Origin: Acidobacteriota bacterium
Lineage (GTDB): Bacteria; Acidobacteriota; Vicinamibacteria; Vicinamibacterales; CAVVIG01
Direction: 5' to 3'
NCBI GenBank assembly: GCA_016195295.1
Contig: JACPZV010000265.1
Location: forward strand, 1-20,461
DNA: 20,461 nucleotides
Shown here: positions 1-6,645 of the stretch, one piece after another
How the letters are laid out: every line of letters begins with the position of its first letter
How positions within the stretch are numbered: position 1 is the first letter of the stretch
Notes under the pieces: model-generated
What the model saw: the letters and a program-made list of their open reading frames with translations, nothing else
Told to the model about the DNA's origin: nothing
Databases searched by the model: none
Translations under genes and position numbers: made by a program

Positions 1-1
1 G

Positions 2-277
2 ACCATCGGCTCGACGGCGCCGTTCGTCGGGCTGCTCGGCACCGTGGTCGGCGTCATCAACGCGTTCCAGGGCATCGGCGCCAGCGGGTCGGCCGGCATC
101 GGCGCCGTCTCGGTGGGTATTTCGGAGGCGCTCGTCGAGACCGCGCTCGGCCTCGTCGTTGCGATTCCAGCGGTGTGGTTCTACAATTACCTCACCGGCC
201 GGGTCGAGTACTTCAACGTGGAGATGGACAACTCCTCGTCGGAGCTCGTCGACTTCTTCATCAAGAAGACTGCATAG
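2..277 (+). CDS. exbB: ExbB/TolQ/MotA-family proton channel, 3' part only
   Basis: The last 91 codons of a MotA/TolQ/ExbB proton-channel protein are present; the 5' part lies before the window. Frame 2 reads without a stop from base 2 to the TAG at 275-277. The stretch TIGSTAPFVGLLGTVVGVIN is the family signature at the end of the cytoplasmic domain and start of a transmembrane helix. A second hydrophobic helix follows (ALGLVVAIPAVWFYNYL). In the family these helices line the proton path that powers TonB or Tol. It lies 18 bp upstream of two exbD-like genes on the same strand, as expected for an ExbB-ExbD operon. TolQ or a gliding/adventurous-motility AglR-like paralogue cannot be separated from ExbB with this fragment. 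Confidence 0.9.
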   Translation, partial: TIGSTAPFVGLLGTVVGVINAFQGIGASGSAGIGAVSVGISEALVETALGLVVAIPAVWFYNYLTGRVEYFNVEMDNSSSELVDFFIKKTA

Positions 278-295
278 GGATTTGGAGATCTAGCC

Positions 296-736
296 ATGGG
301 AATGGATCTTGGCGGCGCCAGGGGCGGAGTCAAGTCGGATATCAACGTGACACCGCTCGTCGACGTCATGCTGGTGCTGCTCATCATCATGATGCTCATC
401 GCCCCGATGTTGCAGCAGGGGGTCGCCGTCAAGCTGCCCAGTGCTTCCAACACGGTCGACAAACCTGAGGTGCAGGAGCAGACGATCGTTGCGATCGGCC
501 GCGACAAGCAGATGTACCTGAACGCGAAGCCGGTGCTGGAACGCGACCTGGCGAAGAAGCTCACCGAGATCATTGAAAAGCAGAAGGAGAAGACCGTCCT
601 CATCAAGGCCGATGAAGCCGTTGAATACGGCGTCGTCATGGCGGCCATGGACCAGCTCCGGAACGCGGGCATCGAGGACATCGGGCTCATCACGGAACGC
701 AAGAGGATACCCGGCGGATCGACGGGGGGGCAGTAA
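296..736 (+). CDS. exbD: ExbD/TolR-family biopolymer transport protein (first copy)
   Basis: A 146-residue ExbD/TolR protein. The family partners ExbB/TolQ in the inner membrane and couples proton flow to work on the TonB or Tol system. A short cytoplasmic N-terminus is followed by INVTPLVDVMLVLLIIMM at about residues 16-33. Asp23 in this helix matches the conserved proton-carrying Asp of the family. The rest is the periplasmic domain. GGAG at 284-287, 8 nt before the ATG, supports the start. The stop TAA (734-736) shares its last base with the ATG of the next exbD-like gene, so the two are probably translationally coupled. ExbD and TolR are not separable from sequence alone. Confidence 0.93.
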   Translation: MGMDLGGARGGVKSDINVTPLVDVMLVLLIIMMLIAPMLQQGVAVKLPSASNTVDKPEVQEQTIVAIGRDKQMYLNAKPVLERDLAKKLTEIIEKQKEKTVLIKADEAVEYGVVMAAMDQLRNAGIEDIGLITERKRIPGGSTGGQ

Positions 737-1209
737 TGGCACACGCGCACCAGCATTTCGGCGCCGAACAGGTCTTCAAGGCCGAGGTTCCACACGCCAG
801 TTCGGACATGAACGTGACGCCGCTCATCGACGTGCTGCTCGTGCTGCTCGTCATCTTCATGGCGGCGCTGCCGCTCACGCAGAAGGGCGTCGACGTTAAC
901 CTGCCGGCCGAAGCCAGGAAGAAAACCGATGTCACGCCGGACGTCAGCCAGATTCTGCTGGAATACTCGGCGGACAAGCGGATCACGGTCAACAAGCAGG
1001 ACGTGACGATCCGGCAGCTCGAGGAACGGCTCCGGAACATTTACGACCAGCGCGAAAACAAAACGATGTTCATCTGGGGCGCCGGGACGCTGCAGTACAA
1101 GGACATCGTCGAGGTCATCGACGCGGCGAGAGGCGCCGGTGTCGAGAAGGTCGGTATTGTCACGGAAGGCATGCGACAAGCCGCCGGCGCATCGTCGGGC
1201 AGTAATTAG
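736..1209 (+). CDS. exbD: ExbD/TolR-family biopolymer transport protein (second copy)
   Basis: A second ExbD/TolR homologue of 157 residues, different from the first copy. It has a longer, His-containing N-terminus and then SDMNVTPLIDVLLVLLVIFM (about residues 23-42), with Asp32 in the proton-path position. A periplasmic domain follows. The ATG overlaps the previous TAA by one base. Two tandem exbD-like genes behind one exbB-like gene are common in Acidobacteriota and Myxococcota; the pair may form a heteromer, which is inference. The gene ends the operon: its TAG is followed at once by a 35-bp heptamer array and an intrinsic terminator. Confidence 0.93.
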   Translation: MAHAHQHFGAEQVFKAEVPHASSDMNVTPLIDVLLVLLVIFMAALPLTQKGVDVNLPAEARKKTDVTPDVSQILLEYSADKRITVNKQDVTIRQLEERLRNIYDQRENKTMFIWGAGTLQYKDIVEVIDAARGAGVEKVGIVTEGMRQAAGASSGSN

Positions 1210-1244
1210 GAAGTTAGAAGTTAGAACTCAGAAGTGAGAAGTGA
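1210..1244 (+). repeat. Heptamer tandem array, five units, between exbD stop and terminator
   Basis: Five 7-bp units follow one another without a gap: two GAAGTTA, one GAACTCA and two GAAGTGA. The array starts on the base after the exbD TAG, and its last base is the first base of the terminator stem. Its length (35 bp) and its place between stop codon and terminator match the array at 1951-1985. Confidence 0.85.
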
Positions 1245-1279
1245 CGGCCGCCTCGGTTACCGGGGCGGCCGTTTTTTTT
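1244..1279 (+). terminator. Intrinsic terminator of the exbB-exbD-exbD operon
   Basis: A 13-bp stem (1244-1256 with 1260-1272, one T-G wobble, otherwise perfect) closes a 3-nt loop, TTA. Eight T residues (1272-1279) follow. This is a strong rho-independent terminator in the plus direction, 35 bp after the exbD stop codon. Confidence 0.93.
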
Positions 1280-1332
1280 GGAACTTTCCCGCCCGCTTTT
1301 CGCAATACCTGACTGAGGTGAACTCCCGGACG

Positions 1333-1480
1333 ATGGACGAGGCCGGGCTGCTCCGCCGGTCGCGGCGGGGCGACGAGAAGGCTTTCGCCACGCTGTTCGC
1401 GAGGCACCACACGGCGATCTACCGCTACGCGCTCCAGATGTGCGGATGCGCCGGTGCTGATGATGTCGTGCAGGGCGCCA
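1333..1480 (+). pseudogene. ECF sigma factor, N-terminal remnant
   Basis: From the ATG at 1333, preceded by GAGGTGA at about 1315-1321, frame 1 encodes a start typical of ECF sigma-70 region 2: LLRRSRRGDEKAFATLFARH, then HTAIYRYALQMCGCAGADDV and VQ. After about codon 48 the similarity stops abruptly where region 2 should continue (normally D-x-F after DVVQ). The downstream sequence reads as low-complexity in this frame. No region 4, the DNA-binding part for the -35 element, is found. I read this as a gene truncated by deletion that joined it to the remnant of a neighbouring gene (next entry). The frame stays open to 1818, so a short chimeric protein is formally possible but unlikely to work as a sigma factor. 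Confidence 0.6.
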
Positions 1481-1569
1481 TCGAGAGTGCGTCGTCATTG
1501 GAAACCGGAGCGCGCGTGTCCAGCGCCACCGTGCTGGCCGACGTCCTGGTCGGCGACGACGGGCCGGCA

Positions 1570-1907
1570 CGCGCCGACGCTGACGCAGACGCTCGGCGAC
1601 GGCACGCACATCTCGCGAACGACGACGACGAAGGTGTACCGCGACAGCGATGGTCGTATCCGGCGCGAGCAGACCGTCCTCGGTCTCGACGCGCTGACGC
1701 CTGGGAGCGACGCGCCGCAGATCGTCACCATTGTCGATCCGGGGGCCGGCGTCAATTACGTGCTGGATGCGAGAACCCGCACCGCGCATCGCAGCCGGAT
1801 GCCGCAACGTCGCGTTGACGGGCGCGTCGATGGCGATCCCGTTCCGCCGCCCCCCGCCGCCGCCACCACCACCTCCACCGCCGCCGGGCCGAGGAGATCA
1901 AGGGTAG
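1570..1907 (+). pseudogene. Frameshifted remnant of a small secreted-type protein with poly-proline tail
   Basis: Frame 2 from about 1570 to 1800 encodes a coherent segment containing TQTLGDGTHISRTTTTKVYR, DSDGRIRREQT, and later DPGAGVNYVLDARTRTA. It resembles small acidobacterial proteins of unknown function that often sit beside ECF sigma genes; this is from memory of the pattern, not a search. The usual Pro-rich C-terminus is present but in another frame: frame 3 has twelve consecutive Pro codons at 1851-1886 and a TAG at 1905-1907. A frameshift between about 1800 and 1850, and no N-terminus or signal peptide, point to a decaying gene. It follows the truncated ECF sigma remnant and ends just before the terminator of the convergent receptor gene. 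Confidence 0.5.
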
Positions 1908-1915
1908 TAGGCACA

Positions 1916-1949
1916 AGAAAAAGGCCGGGATGATTCGCTCATCCCGGCC
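1916..1949 (-). terminator. Intrinsic terminator of the TonB-dependent receptor gene
   Basis: A perfect 11-bp stem (1923-1933 with 1939-1949) has a 5-nt loop (1934-1938). Read on the minus strand it is followed by TTTTT and then CT, which makes a rho-independent terminator for the receptor gene that stops at 1988. The plus direction has no T tract after the stem, so it acts one way. Confidence 0.85.
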
Positions 1950-1950
1950 A

Positions 1951-1985
1951 TTCGGATTTCAGATTTCAGACTTCAGATTTCAGAT
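1951..1985 (-). repeat. Heptamer tandem array, five units, between receptor stop and terminator
   Basis: Five 7-bp units; read on the plus strand they are TTCGGAT, TTCAGAT (three copies in all) and TTCAGAC. On the minus strand the unit is ATCTGAA, close to the GAAGTCT unit inside the deacetylase gene. The array lies 2 bp after the receptor stop codon and 1 bp before the terminator stem, and is 35 bp long, as at 1210-1244. Confidence 0.85.
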
Positions 1986-1987
1986 TG

Positions 1988-4900
1988 TTATTGGAACGTG
2001 TAGCGGAAGCTCAGCATCATCACGTAGACGTCGGAGATGCCGGCTGTTGTCTGGAACGTCTTGCTGACCAACGCCGGGCCGGACGCGGTGTTCACCGTTG
2101 CCAGCCGGTACAGCGCGCGTCCCTGAGCATCGGCGCCCTGCGGCGACAGAATCCGGTTCTGGATCATCGTCTGGCCGACGCCCCAGTCGTGATTCAGCAG
2201 GTTCCCGAAGTTGGTGATGTCCAGCCGAATCTGTCCCGAGTGGCGCCTGCCGCCGATGCTGTGAAAGACGTCCTGAATGAGGCTCAGGTCCAACCGCTTG
2301 ACGATGGGGTAGAACACGGCGTATCGCTCGGCGTATTGGCCGCGGTGGCCGCTCAGGTAGGCGTCCTGCTGGATGTACGCGTCGAACGCCGCCGCCTGAT
2401 CTGCGGCGGTGAATGTCTTGCCGCTGGTCGTAAACGTCTGGAAGTTCATCTCGGAGGTGTCGCGCGGGATGTAGATCAAGTCGTTGCCCGTCGCGGCGTC
2501 CCCGTTCATGTCTCCCGAAAAGATGTAGCTGTTGTTGCCGTTGGTGTGCGCGTCGAAGAACGCGGCGATCGTCGTCGCGCCGAGGTTGAAGTACTGGTGC
2601 GTGTACGACGATGAGATGAAGAAACGGTGTCCGGGCGAGTACTGCGAGAACGACAGGGGCGGATTGTTCGGATCGGTCACGATAGCGTTGTTCGTCCAGG
2701 AGCCCGCGGCGATGGACCCCGGATCGTTCACGTTCTTGGATTCGCTGTAGCTGTACGCGCTCTTGAACGTGAAGCCATGTGTCATCGGTTTCGACACGCT
2801 GGCCGCGACGGTCCACGCGCGGCCGACGCTCTCGTTCGTCAGCACGATGTTCTCGATGATCTGGTTGCCGACGGCGTTGTTGATTCGGTTCACGCACGGT
2901 CCGCCCTGCCCGGCCGACGCGCACGCGGTACCGACCCACCGCGGCCGGTTGTCCGCGCCGACGAACGCCGATTGCGCGGCGGGCAGGTTCGCGTTGATGT
3001 ACATCATCCCGTTCACGTCGCGGTTGTAGATGAACTCGCCGGTGCCGACAAGACCCCACGGCAGCTTGCGGTCGACGGCGATGTTGCTCCTCCACGTCTG
3101 CGGGAACTTGAAGTCCGGATCGGTAACCGCCAGGTCGACGCTCGAGGCAGGCGCGCCGGTGATCGTCGCCGGCTTGTACTTGTCGGGGTTGGGGTTGAAC
3201 GGGTAGGCGGCCGTGTTGTCGGCCTGGACGAACCCGGTCAGCATGCCTGTATTGCCGATCTGGTTCGAGATCCAGACGTAGAGCGGCTTGCCGGTGAACA
3301 CGCCCGTCCCGCCGCGCAACTGCGTCTGCTGATCGCTGTTCAGGTCGTAATTGAAACCGACGCGTGGCGACCACAGCGGCGACGCTTTCGGCAGCGCTCC
3401 GCTGTTGTACTTGATCGCGTTGCCGCCTTGATCGCGGAACGTCAGGGCGTCGACGGCCGGGTTATCGTACGCGGTGTTCCCCCAGGAGGCCACGTCGACC
3501 CGCACGCCAGCCGTAACTGTAATGTTCGTGCGCGGCCGCCATTCATCCTGCGCATACGCGCTGGTGTACCAGACGTCTAACGGCTGGATGGGCTTGTCCA
3601 GACCGGGGATGTTCATGTAGCGCACCTGGAACCGCCTCAGCGTGACAGGGGACACCGTCCGATTCGGGTTCGCCAGATACCCGTTGGCATCGGTGTAGAA
3701 GTCGGCCAGCGAGTTGTAGACGTAGGCGCTCTGCTTCCCGGGGAAGAACACGTTTTCCGAGTGGTACTTTTCGACGGCGCCGCCGAAGGTCAGCGAGTGG
3801 GTCTTGCCGAACTTCGTGAAGCTGTCCTGCGCCTGGAACGTGTTGTAGCGCAGCTCGTTGTTGGGCGTGAACGGCTCGGACCCGAACGAGGTGTAGGCAA
3901 CACCGCTGCCGTCCAGAACGTCGACGAACGGGAACAGCGTGTCCAGCGCGTCGCGACTCTCATCCTGGTGCGTGTAGCCGACGATGAGATTGTTCGACAT
4001 GCTGGAGCCGAGAACGGAGTTCCATTCGCCGATGCCCGAGCGGATGTTCTCGAGAATCGCGTAGTTCGAGGCCTGGTAGTTCAGGAAGTTGTTGCTGAAC
4101 GTCTGTCTGCCGAAGCCCAGCGAGGACGAGCTGGACAGGTTCACCGGCGTTTTCGAGTTCAGCTGGTTGTACCGGAAGGTCACCTTGTTCGAGCTGTTGA
4201 GATTGTAGTCGCCCTTGACGAGGAACGGTTTTCCGGGGGTCGTCTTGCTGATGCCGTCGAACGCGCCGGTGTCGTAACTGAACTTCGACGACAGGAACGC
4301 GCTGAGCGTGGTCAGGTCGGACGCGAGAACGCGGGTCGTGTTCCCGGTCGCCGCCGCGCCTCCCGGATTCGACGTGAACGTCGTGAGCGGCCTCGTGTCC
4401 TCCTGGCTTTCAAAGCTTTCGAAGAAGAACAGCTTGTTCTTCATGATGGGGCCGCCCGCCCACTCGCCGGTGTTGGTCGTGTCGAACGTGCCGGGATTGA
4501 ACACCTGGCCGAGTGCTTCCTTGCCGACGAACGACTCGTTGCGGAGCCGGTGATACACCGAAGCCGTCCAGCTGTTGGTCCCACTCCTGGTGACCGTGTT
4601 GACGCCCGCGCCGACGAAGTTGCCCTGGCGCACGTCAAATGGCGCGACGCTGACCTGCACCTGCTCGATCGCTTCCAGCGAGATGGGTGCCACGTTGGTT
4701 CTGTCGCCAGGCTGGGCTCCGAGGCCAAACGAGTTGTTGAAGTACGAACCGTCGACCGTGATGTTGTTCATCCGGTTGTCCGCGCCCGCAAAGCCCCCGG
4801 AGCCGCTGTATTCCGGCGACAGGCGCGTCATGTCGTTGATGCGTCCCGAAACCGTCGGCAGCGTCGCCAGTTCCTCGCGCGTTACGGCAGTTGCCGCGCC

Positions 4901-5314
4901 GGTTCGCGTCGAGCTGAATACGGGATCGCTGGCCCCGGTCACGGTGATCGTCTCGGCAATGGCGGCCACTGTCAGCGTGAAATCGAGATCCTGAGCAACG
5001 CCGAGGCTCAGCGTGATGTTGTTCTTCGCCTCGGTGCGGAATCCGGTCAGCGCCGCGCTCACCGTGTACGGACCCCCGACTCTCATCCCTGGAATGAAGA
5101 ATCGTCCATCCGCCTGGGTGACAGCCTCGTAGTTGGTTCCCGAAGGCTCATGAACGGCGGTGACGCTTGCGCCGGGGATGACCGCACCCTGCGCATCCTT
5201 CACGACGCCGGTGACGGCGGCCGTGGTGACGCCTTGCGCGTCCGCGCGGCCAACCGGCCACAGCAGAGCGCAGAAAACCAAGAGAGTGATGGTTCTGAAA
5301 ATCGTGCGACTCAT
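1988..5314 (-). CDS. Oar-type TonB-dependent outer membrane receptor with carboxypeptidase-regulatory domain
   Basis: A 1108-residue outer membrane receptor. Residues 1-26 are a signal peptide, with predicted cleavage after ADA before Gln27. Residues 30-115 are a carboxypeptidase-regulatory-like beta-sandwich (TGVVKDAQGAVIPGASV, then DGRFFIPGM). A plug domain follows at about 125-250 (ELATLPTVSGRINDMTRLSP, then NNITVDGSYFNNSFG). The rest is a long beta-barrel ending in an aromatic strand, LSFRYTFQ. This is the Oar-like group, greatly expanded in Acidobacteriota and often linked to uptake of large substrates; the substrate here is unknown. The ATG is preceded by GGGGAG at about 8-nt spacing. 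The receptor would be energised by ExbB/ExbD complexes such as the one at the left edge. The gene ends at TAA, then a heptamer array, then a terminator. Confidence 0.93.
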   Translation of the reverse strand: MSRTIFRTITLLVFCALLWPVGRADAQGVTTAAVTGVVKDAQGAVIPGASVTAVHEPSGTNYEAVTQADGRFFIPGMRVGGPYTVSAALTGFRTEAKNNITLSLGVAQDLDFTLTVAAIAETITVTGASDPVFSSTRTGAATAVTREELATLPTVSGRINDMTRLSPEYSGSGGFAGADNRMNNITVDGSYFNNSFGLGAQPGDRTNVAPISLEAIEQVQVSVAPFDVRQGNFVGAGVNTVTRSGTNSWTASVYHRLRNESFVGKEALGQVFNPGTFDTTNTGEWAGGPIMKNKLFFFESFESQEDTRPLTTFTSNPGGAAATGNTTRVLASDLTTLSAFLSSKFSYDTGAFDGISKTTPGKPFLVKGDYNLNSSNKVTFRYNQLNSKTPVNLSSSSSLGFGRQTFSNNFLNYQASNYAILENIRSGIGEWNSVLGSSMSNNLIVGYTHQDESRDALDTLFPFVDVLDGSGVAYTSFGSEPFTPNNELRYNTFQAQDSFTKFGKTHSLTFGGAVEKYHSENVFFPGKQSAYVYNSLADFYTDANGYLANPNRTVSPVTLRRFQVRYMNIPGLDKPIQPLDVWYTSAYAQDEWRPRTNITVTAGVRVDVASWGNTAYDNPAVDALTFRDQGGNAIKYNSGALPKASPLWSPRVGFNYDLNSDQQTQLRGGTGVFTGKPLYVWISNQIGNTGMLTGFVQADNTAAYPFNPNPDKYKPATITGAPASSVDLAVTDPDFKFPQTWRSNIAVDRKLPWGLVGTGEFIYNRDVNGMMYINANLPAAQSAFVGADNRPRWVGTACASAGQGGPCVNRINNAVGNQIIENIVLTNESVGRAWTVAASVSKPMTHGFTFKSAYSYSESKNVNDPGSIAAGSWTNNAIVTDPNNPPLSFSQYSPGHRFFISSSYTHQYFNLGATTIAAFFDAHTNGNNSYIFSGDMNGDAATGNDLIYIPRDTSEMNFQTFTTSGKTFTAADQAAAFDAYIQQDAYLSGHRGQYAERYAVFYPIVKRLDLSLIQDVFHSIGGRRHSGQIRLDITNFGNLLNHDWGVGQTMIQNRILSPQGADAQGRALYRLATVNTASGPALVSKTFQTTAGISDVYVMMLSFRYTFQ

Positions 5315-5383
5315 GTGTTCTCCCCAGTTTCTTGGTTCGACGAGCGGATGGAATCGCGCTGACCAAGATGTTTCGTGAGACGG

Positions 5384-5412
5384 AGTATATTAAACTCCAC
5401 TGCATGACGGAA
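5384..5412 (-). promoter_or_regulatory. Candidate promoter of the TonB-dependent receptor
   Basis: On the minus strand TATACT (5389-5384) makes a good -10 box. TTCCGT, 17 bp upstream (5412-5407), is a poor -35 box. The -10 lies inside a small inverted repeat, GGAGT at 5382-5386 and ACTCC at 5394-5398, which could be an operator. A weak -35 with an overlapping palindrome would suit an activated or repressed promoter, but this is inference. Confidence 0.4.
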
Positions 5413-5419
5413 GTACGAC

Positions 5420-5453
5420 AAAAAGGCCGCCAGGAATTACCCCGGCGGCCTTT
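5420..5453 (-). terminator. Intrinsic terminator of the TPR lipoprotein gene
   Basis: The stem 5425-5434 with 5441-5450 has nine pairs and one mismatch, with a 6-nt loop, extended by A-T pairs at the base. On the minus strand five T residues (5424-5420) follow. It lies 28 bp after the TPR gene stop and just upstream of the receptor promoter, so it separates the two transcription units. Confidence 0.82.
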
Positions 5454-5481
5454 GGATCCAATGCGTTGTAGCGAGATGTGA

Positions 5482-6456
5482 TTAGCTGGTGATGCCCGCG
5501 GCCTTCTTCTTTCGAAGTTCTTCCGCCTTGTCCCGCAGCTGGTCAGCCTGCTTGAGAAGCGCCTGCTGCTTGGTGACGTCCTTCTCCATGTTGGCTTCGA
5601 GGCGAAGCAACAAGTTCTTGTACACGAGCGCTTCCATGTAGTCGGCTTTGATCTGCAGCGCCCGGTCGACGGCCTCGACGCCTTTCTGGACGTACGCTTT
5701 CTTCTCGGCTTCCTTCAGCTTGAAGTCGCGGTAGGCCTCGTCCCAGTAGTAGGTCGCGATCGTATAGAACGCGACGGGGTTGTTCGGCTCTTTCGAGGCG
5801 CGCTCCTCGAGCGCCTCGATCGTCTTGTCGAAATGACCCTGCCGGTTGTAGTAGCCCGCGAGCTGCATGTAGACTGCCGGGTCGCTCGGCTTCGCGGCCT
5901 TCGCGGCGAGCAGCATCCTCTCGGTCTCGTCGTACACGCCCGCCTGCTCGTAGATGTTTGCGAGGGCGAAGTAGTTGGAGGGCTCGCCCGGCTCGAGCTG
6001 GATCATCTTCTGCACGACGGGTTCGGCTTTGGCCGGATCGTTCAACTTGTCCGCGCCGTACGACGCCACGAGATACTCCAGGGAGAGCTTGCTCAACTTC
6101 TTGTCCTCCGGCTTGGGCGACGCCGACAGTTTCTCGGCCGCTTTCTGGTAGTTGTCGATCGCCTTCTGCATGAGCTGATCGTTCTCGGCTTCGCCCTTCT
6201 TGCTCGGTTTGAACAGGTTGTCGTAACTGTTGCCCAAGAAGAAGTAGGCCTGGATCAGCTCGGGGTTGGCCGCCAAGGTGTCTTCGTAGAGGCTGGCCGA
6301 TTTCTTGTAATCTTGCTGCTGATACGCCTGATTGGCCTCTTGGAACAACCTTTTGGCTCTGATTTCGCCGATCTTGGCGCAGCCTACAGACGCCGTGAAT
6401 GACCCCAGGGCGAGCATCGCGACAAACACCAGCGATGCACCGGACAAAGATCGCAT
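5482..6456 (-). CDS. TPR-repeat lipoprotein of unknown function
   Basis: A 324-residue exported protein. A hydrophobic signal segment (residues 7-24) leads to a lipobox-like SVGC with Cys26; Ser at -3 is less usual, so lipidation is likely but not certain. The rest is helical with tetratricopeptide repeats, for example ANQAYQQQDYKKSASLYEDT at about 40-60, AYFFLGNSY, YFALANIYEQAGVYDETERM and YMQLAGYYNRQGHFDKTIEA. It ends in a charged coiled-coil-like tail rich in Lys and Glu. TPR lipoproteins act as scaffolds for envelope complexes; no partner can be named here. AAGGGGG before the ATG and a strong promoter support the start. The gene is a single transcription unit with its own terminator at 5420-5453. 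Confidence 0.85.
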   Translation of the reverse strand: MRSLSGASLVFVAMLALGSFTASVGCAKIGEIRAKRLFQEANQAYQQQDYKKSASLYEDTLAANPELIQAYFFLGNSYDNLFKPSKKGEAENDQLMQKAIDNYQKAAEKLSASPKPEDKKLSKLSLEYLVASYGADKLNDPAKAEPVVQKMIQLEPGEPSNYFALANIYEQAGVYDETERMLLAAKAAKPSDPAVYMQLAGYYNRQGHFDKTIEALEERASKEPNNPVAFYTIATYYWDEAYRDFKLKEAEKKAYVQKGVEAVDRALQIKADYMEALVYKNLLLRLEANMEKDVTKQQALLKQADQLRDKAEELRKKKAAGITS

Positions 6457-6499
6457 TGAGCCCCCTTCAGGAAAGAATTGTCGTGGCCGAAACCGAGCC

Positions 6500-6529
6500 A
6501 GTATAGTGAAGCAAAAAAACGTATGTCAA
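6500..6529 (-). promoter_or_regulatory. Near-consensus sigma-70 promoter of the TPR lipoprotein gene
   Basis: On the minus strand TTGACA (6529-6524) is a perfect -35 box and TATACT (6505-6500) matches the -10 consensus at five of six positions. The spacer is 18 bp. Transcription would start near 6493, leaving a leader of about 37 nt with a good ribosome binding site. This is the best promoter in the window and predicts high constitutive expression. Confidence 0.78.
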
Positions 6530-6566
6530 GGAGCGTGACGGTCCTCAATGGCTATTCTTGGACCAT

Positions 6567-6639
6567 GATGGGCGCCTGCCGGGTAAGCCCATCGCCCTAT
6601 CGCGGAGTAAGCGTCCGCCCGGCAAGTGGTTAGACACCA
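6567..6639 (+). promoter_or_regulatory. Structured leader upstream of rel, possible pseudoknot
   Basis: Several exact complementary segments lie just before the rel start. GATGGGC (6567-6573) pairs with GCCCATC (6587-6593). GCGGA (6602-6606) pairs with TCCGC (6614-6618). TGGT (6627-6630) pairs with ACCA (6636-6639). In addition TGCCGGG (6577-6583), in the loop of the first hairpin, is complementary to CCCGGCA (6618-6624), which would give a pseudoknot or an alternative fold. The last stem reaches the weak AGG ribosome binding site 5 nt before the ATG. It matches no riboswitch consensus I can recall. Confidence 0.4.
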
Positions 6640-6645
6640 GGTTCC

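Noticed and set aside
3761..5362. Long plus-strand open frame (533 codons) opposite the TonB-dependent receptor
   Set aside because: It is Arg/Val-rich antisense shadow of a clear receptor gene, as is usual in GC-rich coding DNA.
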